A stretch of 10,920 nucleotides of DNA, taken from positions 1 through 10,920 of the forward strand of contig JAJYGM010000387.1 in the NCBI GenBank assembly GCA_021785095.1, in the 5' to 3' direction. Under the pieces are notes generated by a model. It had not been told where the DNA came from. It saw only the letters and a list, made by a program, of their open reading frames with translations, and searched no databases. This document shows positions 1 to 5,978 of the stretch, in pieces (the first letter of the stretch is position 1; every line of letters starts with the position of its first letter). Source of the stretch: Actinomycetes bacterium (GTDB lineage Bacteria; Actinomycetota; Acidimicrobiia; Acidimicrobiales; Bog-793). A program made the translations under genes and the position numbers.

Positions 1-209
1 AGGGGGGGGCGTAAGGCCAGCCCAAGAAGCGCGGGGCAAGCGATTTGAAGTTCAGACGACCGCCGTCACGTCTGTCTTCCCGAACTCACCCCCCTTCAAC
101 ACCACACGCTCACCGCGCTCTCCCGCGTGGACTGGGAAGCGGAGCGGCGGAAGCGGGAGGCCCGCCGGAAGGCATCGACGCTGACGAAAGCGCGTAGCCG
201 AGATTCGTC
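1..209. other. 5' segment with no recognisable gene; abrupt edge of PilM homology
   Basis: I see no supportable gene here. Each forward frame is closed before the downstream gene: frame 1 by TGA at 46-48, frame 2 by TGA at 182-184, and frame 3, the frame of the pilus gene, by TAA at 12-14 and TAG at 195-197. None of the three translations resembles the roughly 90 N-terminal residues that PilM should have. The segment opens with a run of eight G (2-9). It could be a low-quality or misjoined contig end, or the footprint of a rearrangement that removed the start of pilM. An antisense frame is open across part of it, but its composition looks like a shadow of the GC-rich plus-strand gene. Confidence 0.5.
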
Positions 210-1640
210 TTGGATGCAGCCGGACTCTGCTCTGTGGCGTTCCCCTTCCCGGTCGAGAAGACCCTGCTCTCCGCCCGCCCCCTTCAGGACGTCTCGGCCC
301 CCGACGGCGCGCCCATGCGGCGCGTCCTGCTCGCGGCAGCCCACCGTGACCTCGTGGAGCCGCTGGTCCAGGCTGTGCAGGATGCAGGCCTGGTGCCGCT
401 GTCCGTCGACCTGAGCTCGACGGCCCTCGTGCGGGCGCTCTACGACCCGGCCAACCCGTCGGGGGGTCCGGAGGCGATCGTCTCCATCGGGAGCGGTCTC
501 ACGACCATCGTCGTGCACGAGGACGGCGTCCCACACTTCGTCCGGACGATCGCCGAGGGCGGTGACACGATCACCGCTGCGATCGCGGGAGCGCTCGACC
601 TCCCGATCGACGACGCCGAGAGCACGAAACGCAACCTCGAGCAGACCGGCCCCCACATCCGCGCTGCGGCCGCAGCGGCCCACGAAGCCGCCGCCTCCCT
701 CATAGCGGAGATCCGGAGCTCGGTCGACTACTACTCGACGCTCCCGGGCCGCAGCGACGTCCGGCGGGTCAAGCTGACCGGGGGCGGCTCACGTCTTGCC
801 GGGTTCGCCGAACGCCTCCAGCAGCAGACGCGGGCGGAGGTCGTCGCCAGTAGCGCACTCGCTCGCGTGGACGCGAGCTCGCTGCAGCTCAGTCCTGAGG
901 ACGTCTCGCGGCGTGACCCACTCGTCTCGACCGTCCTCGGGCTCGCCCTGCCGGACCCCGCCGGCGTCAAGGCCCTCGACCTCATGCCACCCGAGATCAT
1001 GTACGCGAGGAGGCAGCACCGGATCGAGCGCGGCGTGATGGCGATCGCGGCACTGCTCGTCCTCGGGTTGGTGGGCCTCGGCGTGGATCGGTACATCCAG
1101 GTGCACAACGCGCAGAACGGCGTGGCCCAGCAGCGACAGCAGATCACGAACCTCCGGCAGACGATCGCGCGGAAGAACAAGGCTGCCAAGGAGTACGCCA
1201 ACATCAAGTCTGACGAGGCCTCGGTCGTGCCGATCGTCTCGCAGGAAGTGAACTGGCCGGCCGTGCTGTCGGACCTGGCAAAGGTGATTCCGAAGGGCGG
1301 CGTCATCACGTCCATCAACGGCGCCGTCGCTCCTCAGGTCGTCGCACCGACGACGCCGTCGGGCGGAAAGCCAGCTGCGGCGGTGCCGATCACTCAACAG
1401 ACCCAGGCACAGCGTGAGACGGTGGTGATCGCGACGCTGAACGTCAACATGGTCACGACACAAGGGTTCCCCTACTTCCGGACCTGGTTCAACACCTTCG
1501 AGGCGTCCCCGCAGTTCCGGACAGTGACCTACTCCGGGCTGACCCATGCGAGCGGGACCGTCACGTGGTCGGCCACGCTCGACGTGCTCGGAACGATCCT
1601 TTCCAACCGCATCAACAAGTTCGAGGTGTCACCGAAGTGA
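210..1640 (+). CDS. PilM-PilN fusion protein of the type IV pilus alignment complex, N-terminally truncated
   Basis: This is a type IV pilus inner-membrane assembly protein. Residues ~10-250 match the actin-like ATPase PilM: FPFPVEKTLLSARPL near the start, a phosphate-2-like stretch (VSIGSGLTTIVV, where the usual DIG is SIG), IAEGGDTIT, and the adenosine motif LTGGGSRLAGF. Residues ~252-476 match PilN: a short cytoplasmic tail (DLMPPEI at ~257-263), one membrane helix at ~276-294, a coiled coil, and a periplasmic domain (VNWPAVLSDLAKVIPKGG). The two halves are in one frame with no stop, giving the domain order of GspL from type II secretion. The first ~90 PilM residues are missing. The only available start is TTG at 210, just after an in-frame TAG, so the true 5' end is probably outside or disrupted. 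PilN could also be made from an internal start such as ATG 984. The gene overlaps pilO by 4 nt. The role follows from family knowledge; functionality of this copy is uncertain. Confidence 0.82.
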   Translation: MDAAGLCSVAFPFPVEKTLLSARPLQDVSAPDGAPMRRVLLAAAHRDLVEPLVQAVQDAGLVPLSVDLSSTALVRALYDPANPSGGPEAIVSIGSGLTTIVVHEDGVPHFVRTIAEGGDTITAAIAGALDLPIDDAESTKRNLEQTGPHIRAAAAAAHEAAASLIAEIRSSVDYYSTLPGRSDVRRVKLTGGGSRLAGFAERLQQQTRAEVVASSALARVDASSLQLSPEDVSRRDPLVSTVLGLALPDPAGVKALDLMPPEIMYARRQHRIERGVMAIAALLVLGLVGLGVDRYIQVHNAQNGVAQQRQQITNLRQTIARKNKAAKEYANIKSDEASVVPIVSQEVNWPAVLSDLAKVIPKGGVITSINGAVAPQVVAPTTPSGGKPAAAVPITQQTQAQRETVVIATLNVNMVTTQGFPYFRTWFNTFEASPQFRTVTYSGLTHASGTVTWSATLDVLGTILSNRINKFEVSPK

Positions 1641-2251
1641 GCAAGCACAACACCCTCAACCTCGACATCGTGAAGCGGCCACGGGTGCTCGGCTCGGTCG
1701 CGGTCTTCATCGTGCTCGCCATCGCGTTCTACTTCGCGTGGTGGACGCCGCAGGGCAACAAGCTGTCGTCGATCAACCAGACCAAGCAGCACCAGGCGTC
1801 GGAGATCGCCACCCTCCACGCGCAGCTCCTGCAGATCGAGATCGAGTCGAACTTCGTCTCCCGCTACGGGAGCTTCCTCACCTTCTTCGGGAACGAGGTG
1901 CCCGTACAGCCGGAGCAGGGTCAGCTCGTCTACATGCTCGGCAAGCTGTCGAACTCCGACAAGGTCGACATCACCCAGATCACCGCGAACACGACGAGTC
2001 CGGCTACGCCTCCCGCCACGCTCAGCACGATCCCGATCGCCATGAGCGTGAGCGGCGGTCACTCCAACATCGTCAAGTTCCTCACTGACCTGTACACGAT
2101 GCCTCGCCTGATCACGATCCAGTCGATCCAGCCCAGTCCGACGAGCAGCGCCAACCAGAGGTATGACGTTCTCACGAAGGACTCGGTTCCGTTCCAGATC
2201 ACGATCACGGCGACGGCGTACTTCGCGGGCACGACCGTTCCGGCGGCCTGA
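1637..2251 (+). CDS. pilO: Type IV pilus inner-membrane assembly protein PilO
   Basis: PilO pairs with PilN through periplasmic domains and links PilM to the outer parts of the pilus machine. The 204-residue product has a short basic cytoplasmic tail, one membrane helix at ~17-36 ending in FAWW, a coiled-coil stretch at ~40-75, and a ferredoxin-fold-like periplasmic domain with late beta strands (PRLITIQSI, PFQITITATAYF). Length and layout fit PilO. I chose GTG 1637 because it overlaps the upstream stop in GTGA and is preceded by GAGGTG at 1623-1628. Earlier in-frame sequence (from 1565) would lie inside the PilN coding region and adds nothing PilO-like. The gene appears to end the pilus operon: the next gene belongs to a different pathway and is preceded by a 60-nt gap with a promoter-like sequence. 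Confidence 0.85.
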   Translation: MSKHNTLNLDIVKRPRVLGSVAVFIVLAIAFYFAWWTPQGNKLSSINQTKQHQASEIATLHAQLLQIEIESNFVSRYGSFLTFFGNEVPVQPEQGQLVYMLGKLSNSDKVDITQITANTTSPATPPATLSTIPIAMSVSGGHSNIVKFLTDLYTMPRLITIQSIQPSPTSSANQRYDVLTKDSVPFQITITATAYFAGTTVPAA

Positions 2252-2260
2252 CCGTATACT
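2231..2260 (+). promoter_or_regulatory. Putative sigma-70-type promoter for the mycofactocin operon
   Basis: TATACT at 2255-2260 is a good -10 hexamer in an otherwise GC-rich gap. ACGACC at 2231-2236 (three of six matches to TTGACA, sharing GAC) lies 18 bp upstream as a weak -35. Transcription would start near 2267 and give a leader of about 45 nt before mftA. The -35 lies inside the end of pilO. No regulator gene (mftR) or clear operator is visible. Read-through from the pilus operon is also possible. Confidence 0.4.
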
Positions 2261-2272
2261 TCGCCCGTTGCG

Positions 2273-2287
2273 GCGGGGCGTTCCCGC
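2273..2287 (+). other. Small hairpin in the mftA leader
   Basis: GCGGG (2273-2277) and CCCGC (2283-2287) can pair around a 5-nt loop in the probable mftA leader. The stem is only five base pairs and no U-run follows, so it is not a convincing intrinsic terminator for pilO. It may be chance in GC-rich DNA, or a weak transcript-stabilising or attenuating element. Confidence 0.2.
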
Positions 2288-2298
2288 ACGCCGATCAC

Positions 2299-2304
2299 GG
2301 GAGG
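2299..2304 (+). promoter_or_regulatory. Ribosome binding site of mftA
   Basis: GGGAGG ends 7 nt before ATG 2312. It is a strong Shine-Dalgarno sequence. Together with the conserved C-terminus of the product it fixes the start of this small gene. Confidence 0.75.
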
Positions 2305-2311
2305 TCCATCC

Positions 2312-2470
2312 ATGCCACAGGCCGTCCGCGAGCTCGTCGTCGCGCCGCCCGGGCCGGCTGTGGACCCGAGGCAACCGGGAGTCGACGCGCCGGACGCCGA
2401 CGCATCCCTGATCGAGGACGAGCTGCTCGTCGAGGAGATCTCGATCGACGGCATGTGCGGGGTGTACTGA
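2312..2470 (+). CDS. mftA: Mycofactocin precursor peptide MftA
   Basis: This is the ribosomally made precursor of the redox cofactor mycofactocin. Its C-terminal Val-Tyr pair is modified by MftC, cut out and further processed by other Mft enzymes. The 52-residue product is acidic in its second half (SLIEDELLVEEIS) and ends in IDGMCGVY (residues 45-52), the invariant tail of the family; V51 and Y52 are the residues that become the cofactor. The N-terminal half is Pro/Ala-rich and variable, as usual. The ATG has a strong RBS at 2299-2304. The gene is shorter than common length cutoffs and is easily missed. It lies 1 nt before the CTG proposed as the mftB start. The tail and the adjacent mftB and mftC make the call close to certain. 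Confidence 0.97.
   Translation: MPQAVRELVVAPPGPAVDPRQPGVDAPDADASLIEDELLVEEISIDGMCGVY
2459..2464 (+). promoter_or_regulatory. Possible Shine-Dalgarno sequence for mftB within the end of mftA
   Basis: GGGGTG ends 7 nt before CTG 2472. It is a moderate purine-rich SD-like sequence that overlaps the last codons of mftA. It supports a CTG start for mftB coupled to termination of mftA, but GC-rich coding sequence can produce such a match by chance. Confidence 0.35.
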
Positions 2471-2471
2471 G

Positions 2472-2777
2472 CTGTCCGGCGTCCCGGGCGAGACGGAGCC
2501 GGCACGGCATGGCCAGCTCGAGATCGAGCGGGCCTACGAGCTACATCCCGACGTGGCGCTCCGCCCGGAGCCGTTCGGCGCACTCGCGTACCACTACGGG
2601 AACCGGCGGCTGAACTTCCTCCGATCACCCGACCTGGTCGCCGTCGTCGAGGCGCTCGGAAGGCATCGATCGGCGGCTGCCGCGCTCGATGCGTGCCACA
2701 TCGCCGCCGGCCGGCGACGCTCCTTCGCGGCAGCGCTCGGCTCGCTGCTCGAGAGCGAGGTCATCCGTGCCCGCTGA
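2472..2777 (+). CDS. mftB: Mycofactocin RiPP recognition protein MftB (probable CTG start)
   Basis: MftB is the small peptide-binding partner (RiPP recognition element) that presents MftA to the radical SAM enzyme MftC. Counting from CTG 2472 gives 101 residues. Residues 20-49 contain RAYELHPDVALRPEPFGAL, YHYGNRRLNFL and then SPDLVAVVEAL, typical of the family. The first standard start in frame, GTG 2553, would begin at V28 and cut through the conserved LHPDVALRPEPFG stretch, so it is unlikely to be right. CTG 2472 is the only NTG codon between the in-frame stop at 2409-2411 and 2553. It lies 1 nt after the mftA stop and has an SD-like GGGGTG upstream. The 3' end overlaps mftC by 11 nt. The gene call is firm; the exact start is inferred. 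Confidence 0.9.
   Translation: MSGVPGETEPARHGQLEIERAYELHPDVALRPEPFGALAYHYGNRRLNFLRSPDLVAVVEALGRHRSAAAALDACHIAAGRRRSFAAALGSLLESEVIRAR
2757..2760 (+). promoter_or_regulatory. Ribosome binding site of mftC
   Basis: GAGG ends 6 nt before GTG 2767, inside the end of mftB. It supports GTG 2767 over the upstream in-frame ATG 2689, which would give a long non-homologous arginine/serine-rich extension overlapping mftB by about 90 nt. Confidence 0.6.
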
Positions 2778-3930
2778 AGCCCCTCCGCTCCCCCTCGCGC
2801 GGCGGTCGCATGCCCTGTCGGACGAGCTCGCACTCGGCCTCGACGCACCGATCTGCCTGACGTGGGAAGTCACCTACGGTTGCAACCTCGCCTGCACGCA
2901 CTGCCTGTCGAGCTCGGGCCGGCGGGATCCGCGGGAGCTCGGCACGGCCGAGGCGATGGCCTTCGTCGACGAGCTCGCGGCGATGCGTGTCTTCTACGTG
3001 AACGTCGGTGGTGGCGAGCCGACCCTCCGGCCTGACTTCACGGACCTGGTCGAGCACGCCATCTCGCGGCGCGTCGGCGTGAAGTTCTCGACGAACGGGA
3101 CGACGATGACCCCCGAGAGGGCGCGGCGGTTCGCCGCCATGGACTACCTCGACATCCAGGTGAGCCTGGACGGCGCCACCGCCGCGTCGAACGACGTCGT
3201 CCGCGGCAGTGGGAGCCACGCAGCTGCGGTGGCGGCGATGGAGGCGCTCGCAGACGCCGGGTTCGGCCCCTTCAAGGTGAGCGTCGTCGTGACGCGCCAC
3301 AACGCCGGCGAGCTCGACGCGCTGCTCGATCTCGCCTCCTCCTTCGGGGCACAGCTGCGGGTCACGCGGCTCCGGCCGTCGGGGAGGGGGGCCTCGTCGT
3401 GGCACGAGCTCAGGCCGAGCGCCCTTCAGCTCACTCGTGTGCACCGGTTCCTCGTCGAGCATCCCGAGGTGCTCACGGGGGACTCGTTCTTCCATCTGTC
3501 GCCGCTCGGGGACGAGCCGCTTGCCGGGCTCAACATTTGCGGGGCCGGCAGGGTCGTCTGCCTCGTCGACCCGGTCGGAGACGTGTACGCCTGCCCCTTC
3601 GTCATGCACCCGGAGTTCAGGGCCGGCTCGATCCGGGACGATGGCGGCTTTGCTGCCGTCTGGCGCTCGTCGACGCTCTTCCGCCGGTTGCGCGAGCCGA
3701 GCGACGGCGGCGCCTGTAGCGCCTGCGGCGCCTACGGCACCTGTCACGGCGGGTGCATGGCTGCGAAGTTCTTCACGGGCCTGGCGCTCGACGCCCCGGA
3801 CCCCGAGTGTGTGCTCGGGCGCGGAGAGACGGCGATGCGGCTCGTCGACAGCGCCTCGGTGCCCCAGCCCGGCACGGGACACTCCAAGCCCACGACGGTC
3901 GGGCTGGCACTCGGTCCCACACGGCGGTGA
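2767..3930 (+). CDS. mftC: Mycofactocin radical SAM maturase MftC
   Basis: MftC is a radical SAM/SPASM enzyme. In characterised homologues it oxidatively decarboxylates the C-terminal Tyr of MftA and then crosslinks it to the neighbouring Val, with MftB bound. The 387-residue product has the radical SAM cluster motif CNLACTHC (C39, C43, C46), followed by VNVGGGEPTLRPDF, the SAM-binding GGEP region. The C-terminal SPASM domain carries cysteines for auxiliary iron-sulfur clusters at about 258, 265, 276, 317, 320, 326, 330 and 348 (including CSACGAYGTCHGGC). All key residues are present, so it should be active. GTG 2767 was chosen for its RBS and because DAPICLTWEVTYGC then lies at the usual distance from the start. 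The gene overlaps the following OYE gene by 4 nt (GTGA). The mftD usually found close downstream of mftC is not here. Confidence 0.96.
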   Translation: MPAEAPPLPLARRSHALSDELALGLDAPICLTWEVTYGCNLACTHCLSSSGRRDPRELGTAEAMAFVDELAAMRVFYVNVGGGEPTLRPDFTDLVEHAISRRVGVKFSTNGTTMTPERARRFAAMDYLDIQVSLDGATAASNDVVRGSGSHAAAVAAMEALADAGFGPFKVSVVVTRHNAGELDALLDLASSFGAQLRVTRLRPSGRGASSWHELRPSALQLTRVHRFLVEHPEVLTGDSFFHLSPLGDEPLAGLNICGAGRVVCLVDPVGDVYACPFVMHPEFRAGSIRDDGGFAAVWRSSTLFRRLREPSDGGACSACGAYGTCHGGCMAAKFFTGLALDAPDPECVLGRGETAMRLVDSASVPQPGTGHSKPTTVGLALGPTRR

Positions 3931-5978
3931 GCGAGCTCGCCGAGCCGTTTTGCATCGGAGCGGTCACGGCCCCGAACCGGATCGTCTTCGGCCCTCACGA
4001 GACGAACCTCGGCCGGCGCCGTTCGTTTTCGGACCGACACGTCGCCTACTACCGCGCACGAGCCGCCGGCGGTGCCGGGGTCGTTGTGACCGAGACCGCG
4101 TCGGTCCATCCCACCGACTGGCCCTACGAGCGGGCACCGCTCGCGTCGAGCTCGGCCGACGGCTGGTCCGAGATCAGCGCGGCCTGCCACCTTGAGGGGG
4201 CGCTCGTGATCGCCTCGCTCGGGCACGCCGGCGGGCAGGGCTCGAGCGCGTATCACCAGCAGGTTCTCTGGGGTCCCTCGCGCACGCCGGACGTCACCAC
4301 GCGCGAGGTCCCAAAGGCCATGGAGCAGGCGGACATCGACGAGCTCGTGGCGGGCTTCGCCTCCTCCGCCCGACAGGCTGTCGAGTCGGGCTGCGACGGT
4401 GTCGAGATCGACGCGGGCCAGTGGAGCCTCCTCCGCCAGTTCGCCTCGGGTCTCACGAACCAGCGCGACGACGAGTACGGGAACGACCGGGGAAGGCTGA
4501 TCGCCGAGGTGCTCACGGCAGTGCGCGCATCGGTGCCAGGAGCGGTGCTCGGCCTCCGTCTCTCCTGCGACGAGCTCGCCCCCTGGGCCGGCATCACCGC
4601 CGAGACGGCGGTGGAGCTCGCGCTCGGGTTGGCCAGACCTGCCACGTCCGTCCGGGCGGGCGAGGCACCGCCGCCGCCTCGCATGGACTACCTCACCGTC
4701 GTGCGCGGCTCCGCCTACGGGCCCGCCGCCACCCGGCCCGACGGCCAGGTCGAACCAGGCTTCAACCGGGCTGTGACGGCCGAGGTGCGGCGCGCCCTTC
4801 CCGAGGAGGTCGTGGTCGTCGCCCAGGGCTCGATCGTCGATCCGGGCATGGCCCGTGACATCCTCGCCGCAGGCGAGGCTGACGCCGTCGAGATGACGCG
4901 GGCACAGATCACCGACCCGGCACTCGCGCGAAAGCTCGTCGCGCGCCTCGACGACTCGGTGCGGCCTTGCATCCTCTGCAACCAGATGTGCCAGGTGCGC
5001 GACTCCCGCAACCCGATCGTGAGCTGCGTGGGCGAGCCCCGCAGCGGCCACGAGTGGGAGGACCCCGACCCAGGCGCGGTGACCGACACCGCTTCTTCGA
5101 GATCGCCGGACCGAGCCCGCAGCCACGTGCTCGTCGTCGGCGGTGGGCCGGCCGGCCTCGAGTGCGCTCGGGTCTCGGCGCTCTCCGGTATGAGGGTGAC
5201 GCTCCTCGAACGGCGCGCCGTTCTCGGCGGGATGGTGACGAGCGCCGCCGGCGCCCCGGGCCGGAGCCGCTTGGCGCGCCTCACAGAGTGGCTCGAGGCC
5301 GAGTGCCAGAGGCTCGGTGTCGAAGTCGTGACGGGGGAGGCGGCGACCCTCGAGAGGTGCGACTCGCACGACGGTCCGATCGTGCTGTGCACGGGTTCGC
5401 GTCCGGGCAGGCGCACCTACGACGTCGTCGCCCCCGGCACCGTCCTCGCGGCTGCCGACGTGCTCGCCACCCACCGCCTTCCGGGCGACCGAGGGCCTGC
5501 CTCGAGCGTCGTCTGGGACCCCGTCGGCGGCCCGATCGGAATAGGAGCAGCCGAGCTGCTGTCGTCCTTCGGGGGACAGGTGACCTTCGTTACGCCGGAC
5601 TTCGTGGCGGGCGAGCAGCTCTCACGAAGTGGAGATCTCGCCCCTGCGAACGTGCGCCTCGCACGGGCGGGCGTGGAGATCCTGAAGCACTCCGTCGTCC
5701 GGGGGGTGGACGGGGGGGTGATGGTCGAGGACCGTTTCTCCGGGGAGCGGCGGCTGATCCCGCATGCGCTGCTCGTCGACGCCGGGCACCGCCTCCCCGA
5801 CGACACGCTGCACCGCTCGCTCATGTCGGAGGCCGGTCGCCCGCACCCGGTCCTCGTCGCAGGTGACGCGGTTGCCCCACGCACCGTCCACGAGGCGGTG
5901 CTCGAGGGGCGGCGCGTGGCGCTCGGTCTCGCCGAGCGCCCGGTGGCTCCGGCCAACGCGGCCGGAGAAGTCACATGA
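3927..5978 (+). CDS. Mycofactocin-system FadH/OYE family flavin oxidoreductase (type 1)
   Basis: This is a cytosolic enzyme of the 2,4-dienoyl-CoA reductase (FadH)/Old Yellow Enzyme class: an FMN TIM barrel, a 4Fe-4S cluster and an FAD/NAD(P)-binding region. I match it to the family named mycofactocin system FadH/OYE family oxidoreductase 1; its substrate is unknown. The 683 residues include an N-terminal barrel start (IGAVTAPNRIVFGPHETNL), HPTDWPYE at 61-68, cluster cysteines C348, C351, C355 and C367 (CILCNQMC then 11 residues and C), and the dinucleotide motif VLVVGGGPAGLE at ~401-412. At the barrel site where FadH-like enzymes have HxY, this protein reads GQWS (164-167), so the usual proton-donor Tyr is Ser. 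A proline-rich insert lies near 235-250. GTG 3927 overlaps the mftC stop; homology starts at once (SELAEPFCIGAVTAPNRIV). The stop overlaps the next start in ATGA. Confidence 0.9.
   Translation: MSELAEPFCIGAVTAPNRIVFGPHETNLGRRRSFSDRHVAYYRARAAGGAGVVVTETASVHPTDWPYERAPLASSSADGWSEISAACHLEGALVIASLGHAGGQGSSAYHQQVLWGPSRTPDVTTREVPKAMEQADIDELVAGFASSARQAVESGCDGVEIDAGQWSLLRQFASGLTNQRDDEYGNDRGRLIAEVLTAVRASVPGAVLGLRLSCDELAPWAGITAETAVELALGLARPATSVRAGEAPPPPRMDYLTVVRGSAYGPAATRPDGQVEPGFNRAVTAEVRRALPEEVVVVAQGSIVDPGMARDILAAGEADAVEMTRAQITDPALARKLVARLDDSVRPCILCNQMCQVRDSRNPIVSCVGEPRSGHEWEDPDPGAVTDTASSRSPDRARSHVLVVGGGPAGLECARVSALSGMRVTLLERRAVLGGMVTSAAGAPGRSRLARLTEWLEAECQRLGVEVVTGEAATLERCDSHDGPIVLCTGSRPGRRTYDVVAPGTVLAAADVLATHRLPGDRGPASSVVWDPVGGPIGIGAAELLSSFGGQVTFVTPDFVAGEQLSRSGDLAPANVRLARAGVEILKHSVVRGVDGGVMVEDRFSGERRLIPHALLVDAGHRLPDDTLHRSLMSEAGRPHPVLVAGDAVAPRTVHEAVLEGRRVALGLAERPVAPANAAGEVT
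5964..5967 (+). promoter_or_regulatory. Ribosome binding site of the second OYE gene
   Basis: GGAG ends 7 nt before ATG 5975, within the last codons of the first OYE gene. It supports the ATGA-overlap start. Confidence 0.55.

Noticed and set aside
96..683. Minus-strand frame covering the unexplained 5' segment and part of pilM
   Set aside because: It was considered as a candidate for a real gene in the first 209 bases. Most of it lies opposite clear PilM sequence and it has no recognisable motif.
2273..2293. Intrinsic terminator after pilO
   Set aside because: The hairpin stem is only 5 bp and is not followed by a T-run.
2689..2766. N-terminal extension of MftC from ATG 2689
   Set aside because: The extra residues are Arg/Ser-rich, lie within mftB, and match nothing in MftC. 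GTG 2767 has a well-placed RBS.
2553..2777. Shorter mftB starting at GTG 2553 (74 residues)
   Set aside because: It would remove the conserved RAYELHPD part of the MftB N-terminus, which is encoded in frame just upstream.
3753..3926. N-terminal extension of the first OYE enzyme from 3753
   Set aside because: It overlaps the SPASM-encoding end of mftC and has shadow-like composition. Homology begins right after GTG 3927.
3744..5474. 576-codon minus-strand frame opposite the first OYE gene
   Set aside because: Composition (Arg, Asp, His and Gly runs) is typical of an antisense shadow, and it has no domain motifs. The plus strand has full family motifs over the same span.
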